From contig NZ_CP043499.1 in the NCBI RefSeq assembly GCF_009498215.1, positions 1,190,001 to 1,254,000 of the forward strand: a stretch of DNA of 64,000 nucleotides, in the 5' to 3' direction. The position numbers were made by a program, and so were the translations under genes. Under the pieces are notes generated by a model. The model did no database searches. It was not told where the DNA came from and worked only from the letters and a program-made list of their open reading frames with translations. Source of the stretch: Rhizobium grahamii. GTDB taxonomy: Bacteria; Pseudomonadota; Alphaproteobacteria; Rhizobiales; Rhizobiaceae. Below, in pieces: positions 1 through 8,931 of this stretch (position 1 is its first letter; every line of letters begins with the position of its first letter).

Positions 1-22
1 CTTGCAGGCTGATGACTCCTAC
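1..22 (+). promoter_or_regulatory. Fluoride riboswitch (crcB motif), 3' end only
   Basis: The bases GGCTGATGACTCCTAC at about 7-22 match the conserved 3' end of the fluoride aptamer (the stretch containing CUGAUG and the 3' strand of stem P1). The 5' part lies outside the window. It sits about 40 bases ahead of a CLC gene that carries the fluoride-exporter signature, which is the classic pairing. The identification rests on the short conserved tail plus the downstream gene, so it is strong but incomplete. Confidence 0.78.
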
Positions 23-58
23 TCGACAAAGCGCCTGGCAAGGCGTCAAGGAGTAGGA
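15..58 (+). promoter_or_regulatory. Expression platform: aptamer tail pairs with the Shine-Dalgarno
   Basis: TCCTACTC (15-22), which overlaps the aptamer's P1 3' strand, is the exact reverse complement of GAGTAGGA (51-58), which is the ribosome-binding site of the GTG start at 61. A smaller inner hairpin (GCGCC/GGCGT, 31-46) sits in the loop. Without fluoride the tail would cover the Shine-Dalgarno; fluoride binding would hold it in P1 and free translation. The pairing is seen; the mechanism is inferred. Confidence 0.65.
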
Positions 59-60
59 CT

Positions 61-1464
61 GTGCGTAAATTTCATCTCGTTTCCAGAATATCGTGGTTCC
101 GCCTGGGATCTATCCTTTCGGCGGTTCTCAACCGTCCCGAGGTCAGACAAGTTCTCCGCCTTACAAGGTGGGTTGGCTTGACCGTGCCGATGGCTGTAGT
201 CATCGGATCTCTCGTCGCCCTCTTCCTGTGGTCGCTCGATGAAGCGACGGCGTTGCGCTTTGCATTTCCCTGGTCGATCTATCTGATGCCGGCGGCGGGC
301 TTTGCGATGGTCTATTTGTACCAGCGCTTCGGTGGAGCGGCCGACGGGGGAAACAATCTGATCGTCGACCAGATCCACGAGCCTGGCGGTGGTGTTCCGC
401 TTCGCATGGCGCCCTTCATCCTCGTCGCAACCGTTTTGACACATCTGGTCGGCGGATCCGCCGGCCGGGAAGGAACAGCCGTACAGATCGGTGGCAGTCT
501 GGCGGGCGCTTTCGCGCGCTTCTTCGGTCTCAGGGCGGGTGACGTGCGGATACTGCTGATGACGGGAATTGCCGCCGGTTTCGGCGCAGTGTTCGGTACC
601 CCGATCGCCGGAGCGATCTTCGCCCTCGAGGTGCTGACGATCGGCCGCATCCAGTATGAGGCGCTCGTGCCCGCGTTAATGGCTGCGATTACCGCCGACT
701 GGGTTTGTCAGGCCTGGGGGATCACCCATACCTCATATGTGATCAGCTATGCCGGTGCCGTGATGGAAGGGGCTTCCGCTCATCTCCAGCCCCTGCTGCT
801 GCTCAAGGTCGCGATCGCCGGCGCGATCTTCGGCCTCACCGCCTATATGTTTGCCGAGACATCGCATCGCCTGTCCTCGTTCTGGAAGGCTATCCTGCCC
901 TATCCGCCATTGCGACCCGTTGTCGCCGCGATGATCCTGCTGGCGCTCACCGCTTTTGTCGGCACCCAGTATCTCGGCCTTGGCGTCTGGTCTGCGAACC
1001 CCGGCGACGCGACGATTGCAGGCTTCTTTCGTCCCGATCACGCCGATTACACCAGCTGGTTCTGGAAAGCACTGTTCACCATCCTGACGCTGAGTGCGGG
1101 ATTCAAGGGTGGCGAGGTCACGCCGCTGTTCTTCATCGGGGCGGCACTCGGCAATGCTCTCGCGAATATCCTCGGGGCACCGGTGGACCTTTTCGCCGGC
1201 CTTGGCTTCGTGGCCGTCTTCGCGGGCGCCACCAACACTCCGCTTGCCTGCATGTTCATGGGTATAGAACTCTTCGGCGCGACGAACGCGCTCTACATCG
1301 CTGCAGCGTGTTTCGTCGCATATCTCTGCAGCGGCCACTCCGGCATCTATCTCTCCCAACGCGTCGGCGTGCCGAAATCCGCCGCCTCTCGGATCCCCTC
1401 CGGCACGGCATTGCGCCATGTTCGCGAGTTGCAGAAAGAACCGGTCGCCGATCACTCGCAGTAG
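61..1464 (+). CDS. CLC-F type fluoride/proton antiporter
   Basis: A 467-residue polytopic membrane protein of the CLC family, probably exporting fluoride in exchange for protons across the inner membrane. Residues 135-142 read GREGTAVQ, with Thr where canonical chloride CLCs have Pro; this is the mark of the CLC-F branch. The usual GSGIP selectivity motif is replaced by GGGVP (109-113). The late segment FKGGEVTPLFF also fits CLC-F. The start is GTG with the Shine-Dalgarno GGAGTAGGA at 50-58, and the fluoride riboswitch tail upstream supports the substrate. There is no CBS domain at the C terminus. An ordinary chloride CLC is the alternative, but the riboswitch argues against it. Confidence 0.88.
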   Translation: MRKFHLVSRISWFRLGSILSAVLNRPEVRQVLRLTRWVGLTVPMAVVIGSLVALFLWSLDEATALRFAFPWSIYLMPAAGFAMVYLYQRFGGAADGGNNLIVDQIHEPGGGVPLRMAPFILVATVLTHLVGGSAGREGTAVQIGGSLAGAFARFFGLRAGDVRILLMTGIAAGFGAVFGTPIAGAIFALEVLTIGRIQYEALVPALMAAITADWVCQAWGITHTSYVISYAGAVMEGASAHLQPLLLLKVAIAGAIFGLTAYMFAETSHRLSSFWKAILPYPPLRPVVAAMILLALTAFVGTQYLGLGVWSANPGDATIAGFFRPDHADYTSWFWKALFTILTLSAGFKGGEVTPLFFIGAALGNALANILGAPVDLFAGLGFVAVFAGATNTPLACMFMGIELFGATNALYIAAACFVAYLCSGHSGIYLSQRVGVPKSAASRIPSGTALRHVRELQKEPVADHSQ

Positions 1465-1587
1465 CGGTCCCTTCCGCGTTTCGGGTCAAACTATTGCGCC
1501 CACGGATCGTTGGGGACAAACCGCGCGGCGCTATTGATCGCCGCGCGGAGGTCGAACACACTCTGCTAAAATGAGGAGCACTCAGAT

Positions 1588-1821
1588 ATGCAGCAGGGCT
1601 TGGCGACGATCACCATATCGGACGAGGGACTGAGCGAGCATGTGGCATTTGAAATCAAGGATCGGACAGGGCTCCTGTTTGCCCGGCAAGAGCTCCTACT
1701 CCGCGCCAAGAATGCGAAGAACGTGCGTTTGTCGCTTCTGACTGCCCGTTGCGAGCATTTGATACGCATCGGCAATATCGATTTCAGCTGCGCGAATTTC
1801 TCGATTATCCGCGATCTCTGA
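1588..1821 (+). CDS. Small hypothetical protein (77 aa)
   Basis: Not recognised. The frame starts at ATG 1588 with a good Shine-Dalgarno (GAGGAG, 1572-1577) about ten bases upstream and ends at 1821. It has no signal peptide or membrane segment. The centre is basic and leucine/arginine rich, and the sequence alternates hydrophobic and polar residues like a small alpha/beta fold. It stands alone between the fluoride exporter and the ChaA-like gene. An overlapping minus-strand frame exists but lacks comparable start signals. Confidence 0.5.
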   Translation: MQQGLATITISDEGLSEHVAFEIKDRTGLLFARQELLLRAKNAKNVRLSLLTARCEHLIRIGNIDFSCANFSIIRDL

Positions 1822-2010
1822 CGGCGGGGTGTGTTGACGCCCGTTTGACGCGTTCGTCGAAGCTAGAGCGTCCTATCGATATGGCTTGCGAGCCGCGCGG
1901 ACTGCGGGCAATCTGAAGCGAACAACGCCGGGGAGGCCTGCGGGACGGGGCATGAACAGGATGTCTTTTGCGATCGCGTTGTCGCCATTCACCAACGAGC
2001 GACTTTCAGG

Positions 2011-3147
2011 ATGAGCGGCGACTCCATCCTGTCGGAAGAGACGGGGTTTGCGGCTCTCCTGCGCCGCGAATGGCTGCTGCCGGTGTCCGTAGCCACGGCG
2101 GCGATCTTTTTCCTGTTCGGCGATACGCTGTTCGAGCATCTCTCCAGTCCGGTCGGGTTCGCTGCGATCTTCATCGGCCTCTTCAGCGTCGTTCTGGCGT
2201 CGGCGCTTTCGGTCGTCCGCCACGCCGATCGCCTCGCCGAACGGCTGAAGGAACCCTACGGCACGCTGATCCTGACCCTGACGATCACATCAATCGAGGT
2301 CATGGCGATCTCCGCGGTCATGACGCATGGTGAGAACAACCCGACGCTCGCACGCGACACACTCTTTGCCGTCGTGATGATCATTCTGAACGGTATGGTC
2401 GGGCTCTCGCTTCTGCTGGGCGCCTGGAGACGTCCCGAGCAACAGCACAATCTGCAGGGCGCGAATGCCTATCTCGGGCTGATCGTTCCGATGGCGACCT
2501 TGAGCCTTGTCATGCCAACCTTTCTTGCAGGGCCGGACGGGCAGCACCCGGCAGCGCCCCGTCAACTGATCCTCGGCATCATATCCGTCGGGCTCTACGT
2601 CACCTTCCTGCTGCTTCAGGCCGGCCGCCACCGTCATTTCTTCGCCGAAGAAGGCGAGGCTGCCGCACAGCACTCGATCGAGCCTCGGCCGCGCGGAGAA
2701 GTCTTCCCGCACACCATCCTGCTCTTTGCCTACATGGCACCGGTCGTCTTTCTCGTGGAGCAGCTCGCCCACCCGATCGACTACGTCATCGAGACGCTGA
2801 ACGCGCCGACCGCGTTCGGCGGTGTCGTGATGGCTGTGCTGGTGGCGACGCCCGAAGCCATCAGTGCGGTGCGCGCCTCGGTGGCCAATCACCTTCAGCG
2901 GGCAATCAACATCTTTCTCGGCTCGGTGCTGTCGACCATTGGGCTGACCGTTCCGGCGATGCTGGCGATCAGCCATATTATCGGCAACCCTGTGACGCTC
3001 GGGCTCGAGCATGAAAACCTGGTCATGCTGCTGCTAACCTTGGCGGTCAGCATCATCACCTTTTCGAGCGGCCGGACCCATTTGCTGCAGGGTGCCGTGC
3101 ACCTCGTGCTGTTTCTCGCGTACGTGCTCCTGCTTTTCCAACAATGA
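2011..3147 (+). CDS. ChaA-like calcium/sodium-proton antiporter
   Basis: A 378-residue integral membrane protein of the CaCA (cation/Ca2+ exchanger) superfamily, resembling ChaA and rhizobial y4hA. The two inverted repeats are visible. The first carries TLTITSIEVMAIS (about residues 93-106). The second carries VATPEAISAVRAS (about 278-290), each with the conserved acidic residue used for cation binding. An acidic and polar loop near residues 205-230 separates the halves. The family exchanges Ca2+ or Na+ for H+ at the inner membrane, typically at alkaline pH. The gene appears monocistronic, with a terminator-like hairpin right after the stop. Confidence 0.85.
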   Translation: MSGDSILSEETGFAALLRREWLLPVSVATAAIFFLFGDTLFEHLSSPVGFAAIFIGLFSVVLASALSVVRHADRLAERLKEPYGTLILTLTITSIEVMAISAVMTHGENNPTLARDTLFAVVMIILNGMVGLSLLLGAWRRPEQQHNLQGANAYLGLIVPMATLSLVMPTFLAGPDGQHPAAPRQLILGIISVGLYVTFLLLQAGRHRHFFAEEGEAAAQHSIEPRPRGEVFPHTILLFAYMAPVVFLVEQLAHPIDYVIETLNAPTAFGGVVMAVLVATPEAISAVRASVANHLQRAINIFLGSVLSTIGLTVPAMLAISHIIGNPVTLGLEHENLVMLLLTLAVSIITFSSGRTHLLQGAVHLVLFLAYVLLLFQQ

Positions 3148-3149
3148 TC

Positions 3150-3173
3150 CCCGCGAACGCTTCCGTTTGCGGG
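3150..3173 (+). terminator. Terminator-like hairpin after chaA-like gene
   Basis: CCCGCGAACG (3150-3159), a four-base loop, then CGTTTGCGGG (3164-3173): ten pairs including one G-T wobble, starting just after the stop codon. The following U-run is poor, so termination may be partial. Confidence 0.5.
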
Positions 3174-3199
3174 CAGCTTAATTGCTTACTCACGAGCTA

Positions 3200-3229
3200 T
3201 TGCATTTTCTGGCGAGGGCGCGGCATAGT
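3200..3229 (+). promoter_or_regulatory. Possible sigma-70-type promoter of the RND operon
   Basis: TTGCAT (3200-3205) and CATAGT (3224-3229) separated by 18 bases, about 85 bases before the adaptor gene. It is the best -35/-10 pair in the gap; other placements are possible. Confidence 0.3.
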
Positions 3230-3315
3230 AGCACATGCCTTGAGCTATCGCGGACCGGGGTCAGTGCCGGGGCGCGCATGAAGACTGGTACTCGTGAACC
3301 GCCGAGGTAGCAGCA

Positions 3316-4515
3316 ATGCGTGTGAGTCTACATCAAGGTCCGCTGCTTTTTCTGGCGCTCCTTCTTACGGCCGGGCTCCTCGGCTGCGACGGAAATAACA
3401 ACACTTATGTCCCTCCACCGCCACAGGCCGTGCGCATCGCACAGCCCGTCGTAGAGCCGATAACGTTGTATTTCGAACTCACCGGGAATACCGCACCGCT
3501 GAACGCGGTCGACATCGAGGCGCGCGTCCAAGGCTATATCCAAAGCATCAGCTACCAAGACGGAACGCCGGTCACCAAAGGCACCAAGCTCTTTGGTATC
3601 GAGCCCGATACCTATCAGGCCCAGGTCGATCAGGCGAAGGCGTCACTGGCTTCGCAAAAGGCCTCCCAGGTCGGCGCGCAGCAGGAATATGACCGACAGC
3701 TCAATCTGATGAAACAGCAGGTTACGACGCAGACCGCCGTCGACAGCGCCCGGGCAACGCTGGATGAAGCGAACGCGGCGATCCTGAATGCGCAGGCAAA
3801 CCTCGAGCTCGCGACCATCAATCTCGGCTACACCGAGGTCACCGCGCCGTTCGACGGCGTAGTCACCAACCATCTGGTGGATATCGGCGCTCTTGTCGGC
3901 GTGTCCGGCCCGACCAAGCTTGCAAGCATCGTCCAGTCCGATCCGCTATACGCCTACTTCAACGTCAGCGAGACGCAGGTACTGATGATCAAGCAGGCCC
4001 TGGCGAAACAGGGTCGGACATTCAAGCAGACCGATCTGCCGACCATTCCCGCCGAACTCGGCTTGCAAACCGAGCAGGGCTATCCGCACAAGGGCCACCT
4101 CGACTATGTTTCCCCGCAGCTCGACGCATCGACCGGTACGCTGCAGGTCCGTGCTCTTTTCGAGAACAAGGATCGGATGATGCTTCCCGGTCTGTTTGTC
4201 CGCATCCGCGTTCCCGTCGGCCGCAATGACAAGGCGCTGCTCGTGAAAGACGATGCGATCGGGACGAACCAGCAGGGAAGCTATGTCCTCGTCGTCGGGA
4301 ACGACAACGTCGTTGCGCAAAAGCAGGTCAAGACAGGCCAGCAGGAAGGTCCGCTTCGCGTCATCGAAACAGGTTTGGAAGCGACCGATTGGGTTATCAC
4401 GGAAGGTATTCAGCAGGCGGTTCCGGGCGCGAAGGTTGCCCCGGAAAAATCGCAGATGAGTGCCACGCCGGCAGGCACGGGTGGTGATGCCAAGCCCACG
4501 GTTACCACGCAATGA
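3316..4515 (+). CDS. RND efflux periplasmic adaptor (MFP) lipoprotein
   Basis: A 399-residue membrane-fusion protein of the AcrA/MexA type that bridges an inner-membrane RND pump to an outer-membrane channel. The N terminus is a lipoprotein signal with lipobox LLGC, Cys24 being the lipidated residue. The barrel-sandwich half-motif around residues 65-100 (GYIQSISYQDGTPVTKG) is followed by an alpha-helical hairpin (about 100-165). The second half-motif follows (TEVTAPFDGVV), then the beta-barrel and membrane-proximal domains. A Thr/Gly-rich tail ends the protein. It is followed after 41 bases by its pump. No outer-membrane channel gene and no TetR-type repressor lie nearby. Confidence 0.92.
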   Translation: MRVSLHQGPLLFLALLLTAGLLGCDGNNNTYVPPPPQAVRIAQPVVEPITLYFELTGNTAPLNAVDIEARVQGYIQSISYQDGTPVTKGTKLFGIEPDTYQAQVDQAKASLASQKASQVGAQQEYDRQLNLMKQQVTTQTAVDSARATLDEANAAILNAQANLELATINLGYTEVTAPFDGVVTNHLVDIGALVGVSGPTKLASIVQSDPLYAYFNVSETQVLMIKQALAKQGRTFKQTDLPTIPAELGLQTEQGYPHKGHLDYVSPQLDASTGTLQVRALFENKDRMMLPGLFVRIRVPVGRNDKALLVKDDAIGTNQQGSYVLVVGNDNVVAQKQVKTGQQEGPLRVIETGLEATDWVITEGIQQAVPGAKVAPEKSQMSATPAGTGGDAKPTVTTQ

Positions 4516-4556
4516 ACTCACCGGAACGCGCTATCTGAACCACTAAGGACAATAGC

Positions 4557-7500
4557 ATGATCTCGCGCTTTTTTATCGAGAGACCCGTCCTTGCCAACGT
4601 GCTGGCGCTGGTTTTCGTTCTGGTGGGCGCTGTTGCTCTGTTCAATCTTCCTGTCGCCCAATATCCGAACGTCGTTCCCCCGACAGTACAGGTCACGACG
4701 CGGTTCCCGGGTGCCAGCGCGAAGACCCTTGTCGATACCGTCGCCCTGCCCATCGAACAGCAGGTCAATGGCGTCCAGGACATGATCTACATGCAGTCCA
4801 CCAGTGCCAGTGACGGGACCTATTCCCTCACGGTGACTTTCGCGATCGGAACCGACCCCGATCAGGCGCAGGTGCTGGTGCAGAATCGCGTGGCGATTGC
4901 TCTTTCCTCGTTGCCGGAGGCCGTGCAGCTCCAGGGCGTGACCACGCAAAAGAAGTCGACGGCGATCCTGGGCTTTGTCAGCCTGACATCCGAAGATGGC
5001 CGCTACGACAGCCTGTTCCTGTCGAACTACGCTGTCATCAATCTTCAGAATGAGCTGTCGCGGTTGCCGGGGGTCGGTAACGTCAACGTCTTCGGCGCCG
5101 GTCAGTACGCGATGCGTATCTGGATGGATTCCAATCTCATGCAGGCGAGAGGGCTGACACCGCAGGACATCGTCAGTGCCGTACAGCAGCAGAGCCAGGA
5201 AGTTACAGCCGGACAACTTGGCATTCCGCCAGTCCCGAAGGGACAGACGTTTCAATATACGCTGAATGTCAACGGCAGGCTCAACGAGGCCATCGACTAC
5301 GAGAACATCATCGTCAAGGTCGACGGTGCAAACGGCGGTCGCGTAACGCGTATCCGTGATATCGGTCGGGTCGAACTCGGTGCCCAGACCTATAGCCAGA
5401 CCTTCATGCAGAACGGCCAGCCTGCGGCTGGGATCGGGATCTATCAGTTGCCCGAGGCCAATGCGATTGCCGTTGCGCAATCCGTCAAGGCCAAGATGGC
5501 GGAACTGGCGAAAAGCTTCCCGCAGGGCCTCCAATATCATATCCCGTTCGACACGACCAAGTTCGTGAATGCATCGATCGATGAGGTCTATGTCACGCTG
5601 ATCGAGGCCGGCGTCCTCGTTCTCATTGTCATTCTCGTCTTCCTGCAGGATTGGCGAGCGATGCTCGTGCCCGCAACCACGGTTCCGGTGACGATCATCG
5701 GCGCCTTCGCCGCGATGGCGGCGCTCGGCTTTACCGTCAACCTCTCGACCTTGTTTGCGATCGTCCTTGCAATCGGCATCGTCGTCGACGACGCGATTGT
5801 CATTGTCGAAGGTGTCGCCCGCCACATTGAAGCCGGCATGTCCGGCAGGCAGGCGGCCGAGAAGGCCATGGAAGAGCTGCTCGGCCCGGTGATCGGGATC
5901 ACGCTTGTTCTGATGGCCGTGTTCATCCCTGCGGCCTTCCTGCCAGGATTGACAGGGCAGCTTTATCGCCAGTTCGCGCTTGTGATCGCCGCAACCGCCC
6001 TGATCAGCGCGATCAACGCCGTCACCCTGAAGCCGACGCAGTGCGCCCTGTGGCTCCGCCCGCCCGTTCCGCCGGAAAAGCGCAACTTCCTCTATCGGGG
6101 CTTCAACGCCGTCTACGATCGCGCCGAGCATGGCTACACGCGCCTTATCTCTGCAATGACGCATCACAGCGGCCTGATGGTGGTGATCGCTTGCATTCTG
6201 ATGGGAACCGCAGCCTGGGGACTTGCCCGTCTGCCGACCGCATTTCTGCCGATCGAGGATCAGGGCTACGTCCTGATCGGCGCGCAATTGCCTGATGGCG
6301 CCTCGAAGGAACGGACTGATGCGGTCATGCAGGAAGTAGGCAAGATCGCCCAGGCGACTCCAGGCGTGGAAGACGTGCTGACGATCAGCGGTATTTCCGT
6401 GCTTGATAATAACGCCAGCCTTCAGAACGCCGGTGTCGCCTATGTCGTCTTGAAGGATTGGGACGAGCGCGGGAAGATCAATGGCCAGGATCTGTTGTCG
6501 ATCTACGAGCATCTTCACACGCAACTGCAGGGCATCCTGAGCGCCAAGACGCTTGTCATCGTTCCACCGCCGATACAGGGCGTCGGCAATGCCAGCGGCT
6601 TCACGATGCAGATAGAACTCCGAAACGGCATCGCGGATTATCCGCTGCTACAGTCGCTCGCCGATTCCATCGTGAATAACGGCAATGCCCAATCGTCACT
6701 ACAGCGGCTCAGCACGTCGTTTCGATCGAACGTTCCCCAATTGGAAATCGTGGTCGATCGCATCAAGGCGGAGACGCTGGGCGTTACGGTGGGGCAAGTG
6801 TTCTCGGCTCTGTCAGGCTATGTCGGATCCACCTATGTCACGCAGTTCAACAAGTTCGGTCGTACCTTCCAGGTCTACGCACAAGCCGCGTCAGACTTTC
6901 GAATCCGCCCGGACGACATCCGCAATTTGAAGGTCAGAGCAGGCGACGGAACCATGGTTCCGCTTGGCACGGTGGTTTCCGTCACGGCAATGCAGGGACC
7001 GTCCCTGATCAGCCTCTACAATCTCTACCCGACGGCCACGATCGTCGGCGGCCCGGCCGCAGGCTTCAGCTCCGGTCAGGCACTCAATGTCATGGAGCAG
7101 ATCGCTAACAAGACGTTGCCTTCGGGCACAGGGTTCGATTGGACGGCGCTGTCGTTCCAGGAGAAAGCCGTCGGCACGCAAATCTATTTCATCTTCGCGC
7201 TTGCCATGCTTCTCGTCTACTTCGTGCTCGCCGGTCAGTATGAAAGCTGGATCCTGCCGCTGGCCGTGATCCTCGCCGTTCCGTTGGCGCTTCTCGGCAC
7301 CGTCGGCGCCCTTATGGCGGCGGGCGTCGCGAACAATCTCTATACGCAGATCGGGCTCATCCTTCTGATTGCCCTCTCCGCGAAGAACGCGATCCTCATC
7401 GTGGAATATGCGCGCGAGAAGCGCGAAGAAGGCATGCCGATCCTGGACGCCGCCGTCGAAGCCGCACGGCTTCGATTCCGGCCGATCCTCATGACCTCCT

Positions 7501-7730
7501 TCGCCTTCATCCTGGGTGTCCTGCCGCTGGTTCTGGCAAGCGGGGCAGGCGCATCGGCGCGCAAATCGATCGGCATCTCCGTCTTCAGCGGAATGATCGC
7601 CTCGACCTGCCTCGCGGTGTTGTTCGTGCCGTCATTCTACGTCGTGCTGCAGCGGCTCGAAGAATACAGAAGGCGCCGCGGAACATCCGCGACACCGATC
7701 GATGACCAGATGCCAAAGGCGCAGCCTTAA
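4557..7730 (+). CDS. RND multidrug efflux pump, HAE1 family
   Basis: A 1057-residue inner-membrane proton-driven pump of the AcrB/MexB class. Seen in order are TM1 (residues 10-28), the first large periplasmic loop, the TM2-TM6 bundle, a second periplasmic loop and TM8-TM12. The TM4 proton-relay pair is present in GIVVDDAIVIVE, and the TM10 lysine is in SAKNAILIVEYA. The length is normal for the family. Substrates cannot be read from the sequence. It forms a two-gene operon with the upstream adaptor and must borrow an outer-membrane channel from elsewhere. It ends four bases from a convergent gene. Confidence 0.95.
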   Translation: MISRFFIERPVLANVLALVFVLVGAVALFNLPVAQYPNVVPPTVQVTTRFPGASAKTLVDTVALPIEQQVNGVQDMIYMQSTSASDGTYSLTVTFAIGTDPDQAQVLVQNRVAIALSSLPEAVQLQGVTTQKKSTAILGFVSLTSEDGRYDSLFLSNYAVINLQNELSRLPGVGNVNVFGAGQYAMRIWMDSNLMQARGLTPQDIVSAVQQQSQEVTAGQLGIPPVPKGQTFQYTLNVNGRLNEAIDYENIIVKVDGANGGRVTRIRDIGRVELGAQTYSQTFMQNGQPAAGIGIYQLPEANAIAVAQSVKAKMAELAKSFPQGLQYHIPFDTTKFVNASIDEVYVTLIEAGVLVLIVILVFLQDWRAMLVPATTVPVTIIGAFAAMAALGFTVNLSTLFAIVLAIGIVVDDAIVIVEGVARHIEAGMSGRQAAEKAMEELLGPVIGITLVLMAVFIPAAFLPGLTGQLYRQFALVIAATALISAINAVTLKPTQCALWLRPPVPPEKRNFLYRGFNAVYDRAEHGYTRLISAMTHHSGLMVVIACILMGTAAWGLARLPTAFLPIEDQGYVLIGAQLPDGASKERTDAVMQEVGKIAQATPGVEDVLTISGISVLDNNASLQNAGVAYVVLKDWDERGKINGQDLLSIYEHLHTQLQGILSAKTLVIVPPPIQGVGNASGFTMQIELRNGIADYPLLQSLADSIVNNGNAQSSLQRLSTSFRSNVPQLEIVVDRIKAETLGVTVGQVFSALSGYVGSTYVTQFNKFGRTFQVYAQAASDFRIRPDDIRNLKVRAGDGTMVPLGTVVSVTAMQGPSLISLYNLYPTATIVGGPAAGFSSGQALNVMEQIANKTLPSGTGFDWTALSFQEKAVGTQIYFIFALAMLLVYFVLAGQYESWILPLAVILAVPLALLGTVGALMAAGVANNLYTQIGLILLIALSAKNAILIVEYAREKREEGMPILDAAVEAARLRFRPILMTSFAFILGVLPLVLASGAGASARKSIGISVFSGMIASTCLAVLFVPSFYVVLQRLEEYRRRRGTSATPIDDQMPKAQP

Positions 7731-7734
7731 GCCG

Positions 7735-8064
7735 CTACTGCACGATAACCTGCACGTACACGCCTCCGCTCTTCGCGTAGTAGAGCGATCCGCAGCGATA
7801 GTAATAGCCACCATAATAAGGGCCGTAGAGGCAGCCAGGCGGCAAGACGGCAATCGTCGTTGCCGTTCTCCTGACCACCCGGCGGGTCGTCCTGCGGGCA
7901 ACGCCTGCGTAGGAGAGCGGCGTCAGCGGTCGCCCGATGACGGCGCCGGCCGGCGACGCGAAACCGATCGACAGCGGAAAGATGCCCTGCCTTTCAATAT
8001 CGACGTCCGAAAACGTCAGAATCCCGGCCAAGCCGACTGCGAAGATGATCTTCCTGGAGTTCAT
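7735..8064 (-). CDS. Small exported Tyr/Gly-rich hypothetical protein
   Basis: 109 residues, family not recognised by name. A hydrophobic N-terminal stretch (residues 5-18, then an ASPAGAV segment near 37-42) looks like an export signal. A run of arginines (RRTTRRVVRR, about 57-66) and a Tyr/Gly-rich motif with two cysteines (about 77-95, PPGCLYGPYYGGYYYRC) follow. The ATG overlaps the stop of the upstream DUF2092 gene, so the two are translationally coupled and probably work together at the cell envelope. It is convergent with the RND pump gene, four bases away. Confidence 0.7.
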   Translation of the reverse strand: MNSRKIIFAVGLAGILTFSDVDIERQGIFPLSIGFASPAGAVIGRPLTPLSYAGVARRTTRRVVRRTATTIAVLPPGCLYGPYYGGYYYRCGSLYYAKSGGVYVQVIVQ

Positions 8065-8843
8065 TGCACCCCTCCCGTGCCGGTCGGCGCCGGCAACTCG
8101 TCGATGGATTCCATTTCGCTGAGATCGACCTTCTTGGCGCTCGTCGGAATCTCGATGTTATAGGATACGCTGGCGACATCGGCGCCACTTTTGAAATCGT
8201 TGATCTCAAGCGTGTACTCGGGCGCCTGCACCACGTGTTTGCTGGTGATCACATAACGGCGCGGGATCGGTTTCGGCCCCGCCTCGATCCAGATCTGCCA
8301 ATCGACCTCGGGAGTGCGGAATGCCAGGTAGTCGCATTCGACGCCGTTCACGAAAGCGCTGGATATGTGCTTGGCTTCGGTGACGTCGGTGATCAGCTGA
8401 TCGTACACATCAGACGACAGGAGATCGGCGCCCGGTGCTTCGATGCCGGCATTCATCATCCGGTCGATCAGGTCGTCGAGCGTGCCCTTTCCGTCTATTT
8501 TGGCATAGGCGTCGAGGTTCTTGCCATGAACCGTCAGCGCCGAACCATCGAAGCTGACGTCCAGATCTGCATATCCGCCCGTCCGGGAAAGCCTCAATTT
8601 ATCGGGCCGCGTCAGGGTCGCCTTGCCGGAGCTGACAAACTGCAGCTTTTCGAAATCCGGCGTGACGGCTTCGAGCGAGGACTGATAGTCGAAGGACATC
8701 GTCTTCTGTTGCGCAAGAAAGTCGGACATCTTCTTGAGCAGGGCCTTGGCATCATCCGCCCACGCCGAGGTCGGTATGACAAGGCTTGATATAATCGAGG
8801 TAAAGATCAGTACTCGCCTCAGTCGCAAAGGTGTCGATGACAT
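8061..8843 (-). CDS. DUF2092-family exported protein
   Basis: 260 residues from the chosen ATG at 8843, which has AAGGAAAGG about ten bases upstream; a longer frame to 8900 lacks such a site. A Sec signal ends near SAWADD. The mature part matches DUF2092: an opening helix (ALLKKMSDFLAQQKTMSF), then LTRPDKLRLSRTGG, typical of an outer-membrane lipoprotein carrier-like beta fold related to LolA/LolB. It probably binds a hydrophobic ligand in the periplasm; the exact role is unknown. It overlaps the next small gene by four bases. Confidence 0.8.
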   Translation of the reverse strand: MSSTPLRLRRVLIFTSIISSLVIPTSAWADDAKALLKKMSDFLAQQKTMSFDYQSSLEAVTPDFEKLQFVSSGKATLTRPDKLRLSRTGGYADLDVSFDGSALTVHGKNLDAYAKIDGKGTLDDLIDRMMNAGIEAPGADLLSSDVYDQLITDVTEAKHISSAFVNGVECDYLAFRTPEVDWQIWIEAGPKPIPRRYVITSKHVVQAPEYTLEINDFKSGADVASVSYNIEIPTSAKKVDLSEMESIDELPAPTGTGGVQ

Positions 8844-8931
8844 GACGATGCCTTTCCTTGATCCGTCATATATTTTGATGGAGGGCGCGGTCGTCACCAC
8901 CTACTCTCGACAATCGCGCCGCCAGTCGACG

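Noticed and set aside
4518..6524. Long open frame (668 codons) on the minus strand opposite the RND pump.
   Set aside because: It is antisense to a clear RND gene, rich in Arg/Asp/His as expected from a GC-rich shadow frame, and has no domain motif or ribosome site.
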